Source: Nostoc linckia NIES-25
Lineage (GTDB): Bacteria > Cyanobacteriota > Cyanobacteriia > Cyanobacteriales > Nostocaceae
Direction of reading: 5' to 3'
DNA: 64,000 bases
NCBI RefSeq assembly: GCF_002368035.1
Contig: NZ_AP018222.1
Location: 3,202,534-3,266,533, forward strand
The notes under the pieces are model-generated. The model ran no database searches and was not told where the DNA came from. It saw nothing but the letters and a program-made list of their open reading frames with translations. Position 1 is the first letter of the stretch. Every line of letters begins with the position of its first letter. Below, one piece after another: positions 32,663 to 40,101 of this stretch. The translations under genes were made by a program, and so were the position numbers.

Positions 32663-33033
32663 AAGTAATTTTTAAATTTTTGTCGCACCTTTGGTGCGTT
32701 TTCAGCACAACTTGGATCTTGGAATTGTTTTTTAGTACCTTGATTCTCAAAGTTTGCTACATACCCACCCATGTGGACGGAACAAATCTCAAAGATACTT
32801 ATACCTCTACAATACTGAGTAAATTAAGCGTAGCTTGTCGCAGACAATAATCAAGGACAGCTACGCGATCGCAAATCTAAAATCCAAAATTGATTGACAT
32901 CACCTTGATTTAGGGAACTCTAACAAATAAATGACTATTAATTGTGGGGTAGGCGTATCTCGCAGCCTATGGACTGAGCAAGATACCCAACCCCAAAAAA
33001 TTAATTAGATATTTTTTATTTGTCAGTCCCTGA
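32663..33033. other. Spacer between rpsU and phoH filled by repeats
   Basis: Includes a small hairpin CGCACCTTTGGTGCG (about 32684-32698) followed by TTTTCAGCACAACTTGGAT, a segment that recurs at 46931-46966, and a 120-bp miniature element at 32912-33031 ending two bases before the rpsU stop. The promoter of phoH is expected between 32663 and about 32860. Confidence 0.65.
32912..33031. mobile_element. Miniature element, AGGGAACTCYAACAAATAA family, copy A
   Basis: AGGGAACTCTAACAAATAA at the left is inverted by TTATTTGTCAGTCCCT at the right. Between lies a second inverted repeat TTGTGGGGTAGGCGTATCTC / AAGATACCCAACCCC. Copy B is at 47013-47125, and a core-only relative at 60468-60530. It directly abuts the 3' end of rpsU. 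Confidence 0.8.
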
Positions 33034-33207
33034 TTAACGGCCACCTCTACGTGCGACTTCTGCTTTCCGCTTACGGCGCAAACTGGGTTTTTCGTATCTT
33101 TCTCGACGTTTGATTTCGGATAAAATTCCGGCTTTTTGAATTTTCTTTTTAAAGCGCCTTAATGCGGAGTCAATTGACTCATTTTCACCCAAACGAATTT
33201 CAGCCAC
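33034..33207 (-). CDS. rpsU: 30S ribosomal protein S21
   Basis: A 57-residue S21 protein of the small ribosomal subunit platform, where it helps start translation. The translation starts at a GTG (33207): MAEIRLGENESIDSALRRFKKKI, then KAGILSEIKRRERYEKPSLRRKRKAEVARRGGR. A strong Shine-Dalgarno AAGGAGGTG lies ten bases upstream and fixes the start. The Arg/Lys-rich C-terminus is typical. It follows khpA in the same direction, with a 185-bp gap, and its stop codon nearly touches a miniature element. Both identity and boundaries are secure. Confidence 0.95.
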   Translation of the reverse strand: MAEIRLGENESIDSALRRFKKKIQKAGILSEIKRRERYEKPSLRRKRKAEVARRGGR

Positions 33208-33216
33208 TCCCTGGTT

Positions 33217-33226
33217 TCACCTCCTT
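33217..33226 (-). promoter_or_regulatory. Strong Shine-Dalgarno of rpsU
   Basis: AAGGAGGTG on the minus strand, ten bases before the GTG start at 33207. It is among the best ribosome-binding sites in the window and decides the start of this short gene. Confidence 0.85.
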
Positions 33227-33392
33227 ACAGGGATAATTACAGTTGCACATTACTATCAGCTACTTTCAGCAGTATCTGATTGCTCAAGAGGGTCAAAAAA
33301 GATTAAAAAAATCTTTTTGCCACTTTTCCGTCTCCACAAAAATTCTGAGCGGTTGTGGTCATCTCCGCTCAGACTTTTGCTCTAGTTTTAAT

Positions 33393-33827
33393 CTAGCGAG
33401 TGCGGGGTTTAACAATGGGTTTAGGCCCATTTGTTCGTGGTTCTCTTGTTTTTGGTGGTGGCGGCGATCGCTCTTCTGAGTCTTCATCAAAAGACATACC
33501 CTCCCGACCTGGAGTAGTGCTGCCGTAGATATCCAGGTATACTGATTGCCCAGCTGCGGCTGCGGCTGCGGCAATTACTGTACGAATCGCCTGAATATTG
33601 CGTCCTCCTCGACCAAACACTTTTCCTTTATCTGCGCTGTCAAAGGCGATGCGAATCCAAACCCGATTTAAGGTCTGGGAAATTTCACTATCGACGCTTA
33701 AAGTTTCTGGAGATTCTAAAAACGGCTGCACCAAAAATTGAACCAGCCCAACGTAATTTGGACTAGCTTTTGGAGATTGCGTTCCGAAATTATGATGCGG
33801 CTGTGGCACTGACCTGTTCAAAAACAT
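33393..33827 (-). CDS. khpA: KH-domain RNA-binding protein
   Basis: A 144-residue protein with a single KH domain in the KhpA family. The core is YVGLVQFLVQPFLESPETLSVDSEI, then WIRIAFDSADKGKVFGRGGRNIQAIRTVIAAAA, with the RNA-binding GxxG loop as GRGG. The C-terminus is longer than usual (SFDEDSEERSPPPPKTREPRTNGPKPIVKPRTR), proline-rich and basic, probably disordered. The first ATG overlaps rpsP by 38 bp; a GTG at 33809 would reduce the overlap to 20 bp. The rpsP-khpA pairing is conserved in many bacteria, and tight overlap argues for translational coupling. Confidence 0.88.
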   Translation of the reverse strand: MFLNRSVPQPHHNFGTQSPKASPNYVGLVQFLVQPFLESPETLSVDSEISQTLNRVWIRIAFDSADKGKVFGRGGRNIQAIRTVIAAAAAAAGQSVYLDIYGSTTPGREGMSFDEDSEERSPPPPKTREPRTNGPKPIVKPRTR

Positions 33828-34050
33828 TGGCTTTTACTAAGATGCGACGTACCGTGTCAGTAGGTTGAGCGCCTTGTTGTAGTCGCTTGACGATGCCGGG
33901 AACATCTAGTCGCAGTTCATCAGTTCTGGGGTTGTAGAATCCCAACTCTTCTAAGGGACGACCATCGCGACGAGCGAGGCTGTTAATGGCGACAATGCGG
34001 TAACTTGCTTCCCGCTTTTTACCGTATCGCTTCAAGCGCAGTTTGATCAT
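33790..34050 (-). CDS. rpsP: 30S ribosomal protein S16
   Basis: An 86-residue S16, binding 16S rRNA in the body of the small subunit. Recognised by MIKLRLKRYGKKREASYRIVAINSLARRDGRPLEELGFYNP at the start and PTDTVRRILVKANVF near the end. Length is typical. It follows ffh (254-bp repeat-rich gap) and overlaps khpA, an order conserved across bacteria. Confidence 0.97.
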   Translation of the reverse strand: MIKLRLKRYGKKREASYRIVAINSLARRDGRPLEELGFYNPRTDELRLDVPGIVKRLQQGAQPTDTVRRILVKANVFEQVSATAAS

Positions 34051-34133
34051 GGTTGAAGAATCATTCTCCTGTTATTAGGTATGCCGAAATGCTAATTCTA
34101 GCACTCGTCTAGTGTTTGATGCTATTTGTTATT

Positions 34134-34304
34134 GGGGGCTAGGGACTAGGGACTGGGGACTGGGGACTGGGGCATTGGCCAAACAGGGCATTGGTTATTA
34201 ATTCTTATTCTTCATCCCCTGGTTGGTGAGCCAAGTTGAACCTCATCCCCCTCATCCCCCTCATCTCGCGCAGTCCCCAATCCCCAATCCCCAATCCCCA
34301 GTCC
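34134..34304. repeat. GGGGACT heptamer array between ffh and rpsP
   Basis: Heptamers GGGACTG (34140-34170) on one side and CCCCAAT / CCTCATC units (34245-34303) on the other give a long imperfect inverted structure. It may reduce read-through from ffh to rpsP. Confidence 0.7.
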
Positions 34305-35768
34305 CTAGAGATTACCGAATCCTTTTTTCTTTTTATCTTTCTTTTTCTTTTTCGTGGCTGGAGCGCCAGCATTGTAACCTCGCCATCCGGGGGCTGCGGC
34401 ACGATTGCCTCCACCTCCAAATGGGCTGCCCATACCGCCACCGAACATTCCTGGCATTCCAGGTAAGCCGCCACCTTGACCCATTTGTTGCATGAGCGAT
34501 CGCATTTTTTGAAAGTCAGCTACGAGTTTACTCACGTCTGGTTCTTTGTAGCCCGAACCAGCAGCAATCCGCCGTCGCCGACTGGGAGAACTGGCTAATA
34601 AATCCGGATCTTGGCGTTCTTGGCGGGTCATGGAGTTAATCATCGCTTCACAGCGTTTGAGCTGGGTTTCTCCATGTTTTAGCTGGTCGTCTGAGAGTTT
34701 ATTCATCCCTGGAATCAACTTCATGATTCCTCCCAGCGAACCCATGTTTTTCAATAGGCGCAGTTGTTTGAGAAAGTCGGTAAAGTCGAACTTCGCCGTC
34801 AGGATTTTCTCCTGCATTTTCTCAGCATCTGCTAAATCAATTTCTTCTTGGGCTTTTTCTACTAAAGTAAGAACATCACCCATTCCCAGAATCCGCGATG
34901 CCATGCGATCGGGATAAAAGGGTTGCAATGCCTCTACTTTTTCACCCACCCCAACAAACTTAATTGGCGCTCCCGAAATCCGTCGCACTGAAAGGGCTGC
35001 ACCACCTCGGCTATCACCATCAAGTTTGGTGAGAATCGCCCCAGTAATCCCGATTTGCTCGTGGAAGGTGCGGGTCAAGTTGGCTGCTTCTTGTCCGGTC
35101 ATCGCATCCACCACCAACAGAGTTTCGTCGGGTTGGACTGTTTCTTTGATGCGGGCTAATTCCGCCATCATCTCTTCGTCAATTTGCAGACGCCCAGCAG
35201 TATCAATAATTACTGTGTTTACACCTTCTGCCCTGCCGCGTTCTACACCTTGCCGTGCTATTTCTACAGGATCTGCATCGCTTCCGAGTTCAAAAACTGG
35301 TACGTCAATTTGCTTACCTAATGTTATCAACTGGTCGATCGCCGCTGGGCGATACACGTCTGTCGCCACCAACAAGCAACTACGGTCTAATTTCCTTAGA
35401 TGTAAAGCCAACTTCGCAGTAGCTGTAGTTTTACCAGTACCTTGCAACCCAGCCATTAGTACGATAGTAGGCTGTTCTTGAGCTTCTACTAAAGGAACAT
35501 TTTCATCCCCCATCACCTGTACTAGCTCATCATGAACAATTTTGATGAACTGTTGCTCAGGTCGCACGCCGGAGATTACCTCAGATCCCTGTGCCTTGGT
35601 TTCAACTTCGCTAATAAAATCTTTGACTACCTGGAGATTGACATCTGCTTCCAACAAAGCGCGGCGTACTTCCCGCAAAGCGTCTTGAATGTTGGATTGA
35701 GAAATTTTGTCCTGTCCCCGCAGTTTTTTCCAGGCGGCTTCTAAACGGTCAGATAAAGCATCAAACAT
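34305..35768 (-). CDS. ffh: Signal recognition particle protein Ffh
   Basis: A 487-residue GTPase that with SRP RNA targets nascent membrane proteins to FtsY and the translocon. N domain is residues about 1-90, and the G domain carries GLQGTGKTTATAKLALHL (G1), DVYRPAAIDQL, DTAGRL (G3) and TKLDGDSRGGAAL (G4). The Met-rich M domain includes GGIMKLIPGMNKLSDDQL and the RNA-binding SPSRRRRIAAGSG. The tail is unusually Gly/Met-rich (GMPGMFGGGMGSPFGGGG) and ends with Lys-rich TKKKKKDKKKKGFGNL, as seen in cyanobacterial Ffh. First gene of the ffh-rpsP-khpA-rpsU series. Confidence 0.97.
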   Translation of the reverse strand: MFDALSDRLEAAWKKLRGQDKISQSNIQDALREVRRALLEADVNLQVVKDFISEVETKAQGSEVISGVRPEQQFIKIVHDELVQVMGDENVPLVEAQEQPTIVLMAGLQGTGKTTATAKLALHLRKLDRSCLLVATDVYRPAAIDQLITLGKQIDVPVFELGSDADPVEIARQGVERGRAEGVNTVIIDTAGRLQIDEEMMAELARIKETVQPDETLLVVDAMTGQEAANLTRTFHEQIGITGAILTKLDGDSRGGAALSVRRISGAPIKFVGVGEKVEALQPFYPDRMASRILGMGDVLTLVEKAQEEIDLADAEKMQEKILTAKFDFTDFLKQLRLLKNMGSLGGIMKLIPGMNKLSDDQLKHGETQLKRCEAMINSMTRQERQDPDLLASSPSRRRRIAAGSGYKEPDVSKLVADFQKMRSLMQQMGQGGGLPGMPGMFGGGMGSPFGGGGNRAAAPGWRGYNAGAPATKKKKKDKKKKGFGNL

Positions 35769-35944
35769 AATGTAATTACAGGTAGTTCGCCAGTGAGGAA
35801 TTCTGAACCATCTCTAAATGCGATTCAGATTTTCCGGTAAAGTTTCAACGTGCTATCTACCAGCTTAGTAGTTTTCACCCCGACTGTAGCAACTAGATAC
35901 TTACATTTATAGAAGATTGAGCTTAAGGTACAGTAAGAGTAAGA

Positions 35945-36613
35945 ATGGCTATTGTACAGCGAGAATCTACATCGCATACCGCTATGGTTAGCAACACACT
36001 GCTTGAACCTACAGAAATCATCCACTTATCAGGTATCAGTTGGCAAACTTATGAGAACTTGCTAGCTGAACTTAGTGTTAATCGCCGCCTCAGGCTTACT
36101 TACAATCGAGGTACTCTAGAAATCATGGTTCCCTCACCTGAACATGAGAGTTATAAAAAAGTCTTGGGTCGGTTTGTCGAAACTCTAGCAGAAGAATTAG
36201 AAGTCAATATTAAACCCCTTGGTTCTACTACTTTTAAGCGCCCACAGCTGAGTGGTGCAGAACCAGATGAATGCTTTTACATTAGAAATGTCCAGTTCAT
36301 CAAGGGGAAAAAAAGAATTAATTTACAACAAGATCCGCCGCCAGATTTAGTAGTGGAAATTGATATTACTAGTAGTTCAAAAAATCGCTTTGAAGTCTAT
36401 GCTGATATGGGTGTGCCTGAAATCTGGCGATATGATGGTAAAGATTTTAGTATTAACGTTTTACAAAATCAAAAATATATATCTGTTGAACAAAGTTTAG
36501 CATTTCCCAATCTGCCACTAACAGAGATTTCTAATTTTTTAGAGCAGGTAGAAGAAAAAGATTATTTTGAATTAGTTAAAGAATTTCGCCAATGGGTTAA
36601 AAGCAAAATTTAA
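35945..36613 (+). CDS. Uma2-family (DUF820) nuclease-like protein
   Basis: A 222-residue Uma2 protein. Core motifs are LTYNRGTLEIMVPSPEHE, PDECFYIRN, PPPDLVVEIDITSSS and the closing YADMGVPEIWRYDGK, the standard arrangement of this cyanobacterial PD-(D/E)XK-like family. It differs in subgroup from the Uma2 gene at 11658-12320, so it is not a recent duplicate. It starts divergently from ffh, and the DsbA-family gene follows 42 bp downstream in the same direction. Confidence 0.87.
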   Translation: MAIVQRESTSHTAMVSNTLLEPTEIIHLSGISWQTYENLLAELSVNRRLRLTYNRGTLEIMVPSPEHESYKKVLGRFVETLAEELEVNIKPLGSTTFKRPQLSGAEPDECFYIRNVQFIKGKKRINLQQDPPPDLVVEIDITSSSKNRFEVYADMGVPEIWRYDGKDFSINVLQNQKYISVEQSLAFPNLPLTEISNFLEQVEEKDYFELVKEFRQWVKSKI

Positions 36614-36655
36614 TATTAAAAAAAGCTAATTATTGAGATAGCTATAGAATAATAT

Positions 36656-37315
36656 ATGTCGCAGCGAATCAAAGTTTATTCTTACTCAATATACCACTCG
36701 GCAAATTCATACATTGGCATTATTCTTGCCCAAAGATCGTTGCAGGGGTTACCTGTTGATATTGAACGACGACCGATTTACATTCCCAAGGAGCGAGGTA
36801 TTAAAGTAGCCGATCTCCAAGGAGGAAGTGAAAGTGCGGCTGTGTCGCTGTATCACAAAGAAGATTGTCTGCGGTGGGCGAAAAAGTACGGCATTGAAAT
36901 TCGATTCAAGGAACTTGATGAATTCCGTAGGTGGGTAAAACGCTGGCAAGAAATGAAATTTAGTCGGGAAGAACTTCCCGCTAGAGCATATTACGCTGCT
37001 CGTGGAAGCGGGAAGGAGCATCTTCTGGATGCTGCTTTTTATCGAGCCAGCTATGTTGACTTGCTTGATGTTAACGATGAGTCTGTAATTAGAAAAGTTG
37101 CTGATGATGTTGGGTTAAATGGCGATCGCATTCTAGAATTAGCCCACGGCGAAGCAGCTAAACAAGCCGCAATAGAAGCTTTAGCAGAATACGATCGATT
37201 TGGCTGTCCTGGCGTACCAACCTGGGTAGTAGAAGGCGAAAAGTTTTGGGGTAAGGATCGTGTCGATTGGCTGACTGAAAAAGTAAAAGAATTATTTTTA
37301 AGATCTGCCCTTTGA
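36656..37315 (+). CDS. DsbA-family thioredoxin-fold protein, HCCA-isomerase-like
   Basis: A 219-residue protein of the DsbA-like / 2-hydroxychromene-2-carboxylate isomerase group. It begins RIKVYSYSIYHSANSYIGIILAQ, with Ser in place of the redox CxxC, which points to a GST-kappa/isomerase-like activity rather than disulfide exchange. The C-terminal fold mark is DRFGCPGVPTWVVEGEKFWGKDRVDWL. No signal peptide, so cytoplasmic. The 3' end overlaps by 18 bp with the convergent secreted-protein gene. Substrate unknown. Confidence 0.83.
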   Translation: MSQRIKVYSYSIYHSANSYIGIILAQRSLQGLPVDIERRPIYIPKERGIKVADLQGGSESAAVSLYHKEDCLRWAKKYGIEIRFKELDEFRRWVKRWQEMKFSREELPARAYYAARGSGKEHLLDAAFYRASYVDLLDVNDESVIRKVADDVGLNGDRILELAHGEAAKQAAIEALAEYDRFGCPGVPTWVVEGEKFWGKDRVDWLTEKVKELFLRSAL

Positions 37316-37795
37316 TGGTTGAGTTGCGGCTGGTTTTGAGCGTTGTTGATAAAACCGGACAACTTTTTGCACATATTCAGCAGTAAAACCTTTGTCGCAG
37401 CCTGTATAATTACCAGTCATCCACCAACAAGCAGCGCCACGCACAGATGCAATTTCATTATTGTTGGTGGCGGCGAATTGATTGGTTAACTCGCGACGGC
37501 TGATACAGGATACAACCGAACGAGCAAGCACAGGGCTATTTTCAAATTGCGTCGGTGTTAGTTCTCGTTTGAGACAAGTTCTCGACCAGCCTTTGAGGGT
37601 TTCTGCTTTGACTTGCCATTCGCTATAAAGTCCATCGTTGGGATTTTTTGTTTGCGGTGCTGCTTGTCGCAGTGCTTCTACCATCGCCGCAACTTGGGCA
37701 TCAGAAACAGGCTTTTGTGCTTGAGCTAATGATGGTAGTAGTCCGAAGCTGACAATAACTCCACTCAGTAGTAATTGTATGGGTTTTTTAATCAT
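37298..37795 (-). CDS. Secreted hypothetical protein with four or more cysteines
   Basis: A 165-residue exported protein. The signal peptide (MIKKPIQLLLSGVIVSFGLLPSLAQA) should be cut after AQA at residue 26. The mature part is about 139 residues with Cys in RTCLKREL, VVSCISRREL, AACWWM and GCDKGF, likely forming two disulfides in the periplasm. VRGAACWWMTGNYTGCDKGFTAEYVQKVVRFY is the best conserved-looking segment. I do not know the family. Confidence 0.65.
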   Translation of the reverse strand: MIKKPIQLLLSGVIVSFGLLPSLAQAQKPVSDAQVAAMVEALRQAAPQTKNPNDGLYSEWQVKAETLKGWSRTCLKRELTPTQFENSPVLARSVVSCISRRELTNQFAATNNNEIASVRGAACWWMTGNYTGCDKGFTAEYVQKVVRFYQQRSKPAATQPSKGRS

Positions 37796-37911
37796 GAATT
37801 TGCAATTATTTTAGACGCTCGCGAGGTATCATATTACAGCAGAATTCAGAATTCAGAACTCAGAATTCAGAAGTATAACAGAGCCGATACTTGGCTTGGG
37901 AAGTTCTTACT

Positions 37912-38274
37912 ATGCAAATAGCCAAACGAGATGATTGGAAAACAGAACCTATGCCTTCTGAGTTTACAATTATAACGGTAGAAAAAGTTTACTCACACGA
38001 AGAATTTGACAGAATCACTGCTGGAGTAATTCCACAGCAAATGGAAGATAGATGGTTCATTTTCTATGAGGCTCCTTGGTTATACTTGCATCGTAGTTGG
38101 ACTGGTTTATGCATTTTTAAAGTGCGTTTTGAGGTAGTTAGAGAAAGCGTCAAAATTGCTCAAGTCCAGGTAAATCGAAATCCAGCAGAATACTCTAATT
38201 TTCACCACGAACATGATGTTTCTATGTTAGTAATGTTGCTGGATTCGCTAGTTAATAATCGACTCAGATATTAA
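37912..38274 (+). CDS. Hypothetical protein
   Basis: A 120-residue soluble protein from the ATG at 37912 (a TTG at 37891 is possible but follows AATTCAGAA repeats). Features are DDWKTEPMPSEFTIITVEKVYSHEEFDRITAG, then RWFIFYEAPWLYLHRSWTGLCIFKVRFE and NFHHEHDVSMLVMLLDSL. The aromatic WFIFYE...LYLHRSWTG pattern recalls small immunity-type or DUF proteins, but I cannot name it. Its end overlaps the convergent pepP gene by 11 bp. Confidence 0.6.
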   Translation: MQIAKRDDWKTEPMPSEFTIITVEKVYSHEEFDRITAGVIPQQMEDRWFIFYEAPWLYLHRSWTGLCIFKVRFEVVRESVKIAQVQVNRNPAEYSNFHHEHDVSMLVMLLDSLVNNRLRY

Positions 38275-39646
38275 CTAAATTTTCTACACTATTGGCATCA
38301 TTCGGCAATGCAGCTGTTAAAACTTCGCTGCCTTCTGCGGTTACTAAAACATCGTCTTCAATCCGGATGCCGCGGACATCAGCAAATTCTGATAATCGCT
38401 GCCAATTGACGACATTTTGATATTTTGAACGCACGTTGGCATCATTTAAAATTGCTGGTACTTGGTAAAAACCAGGTTCAATTGTAACTAGCATTCCCTG
38501 ACGTAATGGACGATTTAAACGCAAGTATCCCAAGCCAAAGCGATCGCTCCTCGTTCTTCCTTCTTCATACCCCGCTAAATCCCCTAAGTCTTCCATGTCA
38601 TGGACATCTAAACCCAATAGATGGCCAATACCGTGGGGAAAAAACAGCGCGTGGGCATCGATTTCTACTAAATCGTTGGGATTTCCTTGGAGAATTCCTA
38701 AATCCACTAAACCTTCAGCGATGACGGTAGCAGCTAGTAAATGAATATCTCCATAGTCTACGCCAGGATATATTTTTGCAATGCAAGCATCATGGGCTGC
38801 CAACACAACATTATAAATATCTCTTTGGGTAGATGAAAACTTCCCAGAAACTGGCCAAGTGCGAGTTACATCCGCAGCCCAACCCGTTTCGGTTTCAGCG
38901 CCGACATCAGCAAGGAGTAAGTCACCTGGTTGTAAATTATGGTGATACTGTTCGTTGTGCAAAACTTCGCCGCAAACAGTGACAATGCTGTTGTAGGAGG
39001 TGGTCATATTGTTGGCAATCATTACGCCTTCCATTGCGGCACGAACTTCTGCTTCGAGTTTGGCTTGAGGTGTTACAGCCATCCCAGCTTTGTGTACCTT
39101 AACTGTGACAGCCGCAGCTTTTCGCAACTCGACTAATGCACCTTCATCGTGGGTCAGACGTAGAAAAACGATCGCCTTAGCTAACTCCAAGTCAATTCCT
39201 TGGGGGGGGCTTTGGGGTAAAATCCATCTATTCAACAGCTGTGATTGCTGCGTCCAAGTAGCAGCATCTTGTACGGCGATCGTTGCAGCATTTTCTATCC
39301 AAGACCCTAATTCTGTTAAAGGTCGAGCTACATCTGCGCCAATCTTCTCGGCTATTTCCTGCCGTGTTGGCATTTCTCCATGCCAAAGGGCGCTGCTGGG
39401 AGATGGATCTTCCATGAATAATTCTAGTTTGCCCCCTTCTAGGCGAATTGCCGCGTTTGATAACGGCAGCCCAGCAAAATAAAGGAAATGACTGCTAGCG
39501 CGGAAGGGAAAAGAATTTGCGGGGAAGTTACGCGGACTGCTGCTACCTGACCAGAGAATTGCGGGAAAATTAATCAGGTTGGCTAGTTTTTCCCTTCGCT
39601 GACGTAGAGTTTCCACGAGGGAATTAGAAGTTTGTTGAATAAGCAT
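38264..39646 (-). CDS. pepP: Xaa-Pro aminopeptidase (M24B)
   Basis: A 460-residue cytoplasmic metallopeptidase that removes N-terminal residues preceding proline. The five metal ligands of the pita-bread fold are visible: Asp in LLADVGAETETGWAADVTRTWP (two), His in FFPHGIGHLLGLDVHDM, Glu in TIEPGFYQVP and Glu in GIRIEDDVLVT. The N-terminal domain (residues 1-170) has the FLYFAGLPLSNAA pattern. A lipoprotein gene starts 31 bp upstream in the same direction and may be co-transcribed. Confidence 0.93.
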   Translation of the reverse strand: MLIQQTSNSLVETLRQRREKLANLINFPAILWSGSSSPRNFPANSFPFRASSHFLYFAGLPLSNAAIRLEGGKLELFMEDPSPSSALWHGEMPTRQEIAEKIGADVARPLTELGSWIENAATIAVQDAATWTQQSQLLNRWILPQSPPQGIDLELAKAIVFLRLTHDEGALVELRKAAAVTVKVHKAGMAVTPQAKLEAEVRAAMEGVMIANNMTTSYNSIVTVCGEVLHNEQYHHNLQPGDLLLADVGAETETGWAADVTRTWPVSGKFSSTQRDIYNVVLAAHDACIAKIYPGVDYGDIHLLAATVIAEGLVDLGILQGNPNDLVEIDAHALFFPHGIGHLLGLDVHDMEDLGDLAGYEEGRTRSDRFGLGYLRLNRPLRQGMLVTIEPGFYQVPAILNDANVRSKYQNVVNWQRLSEFADVRGIRIEDDVLVTAEGSEVLTAALPNDANSVENLVNI

Positions 39647-39677
39647 AAATAGAAACTCAAAAAAAGATAAAGGTTAT

Positions 39678-39932
39678 TTAGTCTTTATCATCATTGTTTT
39701 TACGATCTTCGTCTCCATCGTCGTTGCTATCATCCAGTTTATCGTCGTCAGACTTGTCATTTGAGTTTGGCTGATTAGGTTGCACGACTGGTTTTTGTTG
39801 TTCAGCTGGAGGCAAAGGCTTTGGTGCTTGAGCGATACAGCTAACTAATCCTCCACAAATTAACACTAAGTTCACAGTAGCAAAAATGCCCCTGAAGATT
39901 TTTAGCCTGATGTTTCCGTTTGATGCTTTCAT
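39678..39932 (-). CDS. Small acidic lipoprotein
   Basis: An 84-residue protein from the ATG at 39932, supported by an AAGGATG ribosome-binding element. The N-terminus is MKASNGNIRLKIFRGIFATV, then a hydrophobic segment ending in a perfect lipobox LVSC (Cys32). The mature protein is short: proline-rich (PKPLPPAEQQKP) then a tail of Asp/Asn/Lys with more than a third Asp (DDDKLDDSNDDGDEDRKNNDDKD), which could bind cations. Probably disordered. Upstream neighbour of pepP. Family unknown. Confidence 0.6.
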   Translation of the reverse strand: MKASNGNIRLKIFRGIFATVNLVLICGGLVSCIAQAPKPLPPAEQQKPVVQPNQPNSNDKSDDDKLDDSNDDGDEDRKNNDDKD

Positions 39933-40064
39933 AAATACATCCTTTGCAGATAATCCTGCTACCAATTCGGGATGGAGAGGTGAAAGTGTATTATGACGCA
40001 AGCCATCGCATTTTTCTCCCCGAACAGCTAATCATCAGTAATTCCTCAAGTTAAGGAGAATTTG

Positions 40065-40090
40065 TGCAACTTTGATGCATCAAAGTTGCA
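40065..40090. terminator. Perfect 26-bp palindrome downstream of the RTX protein gene
   Basis: TGCAACTTTGATG and its exact inverse lie 12 bp after the stop codon of the large minus-strand gene. It is in the right place for a terminator of that gene, though the minus-strand T-run is weak. Confidence 0.5.
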
Positions 40091-40101
40091 AAAAGTTAGG
40101 T

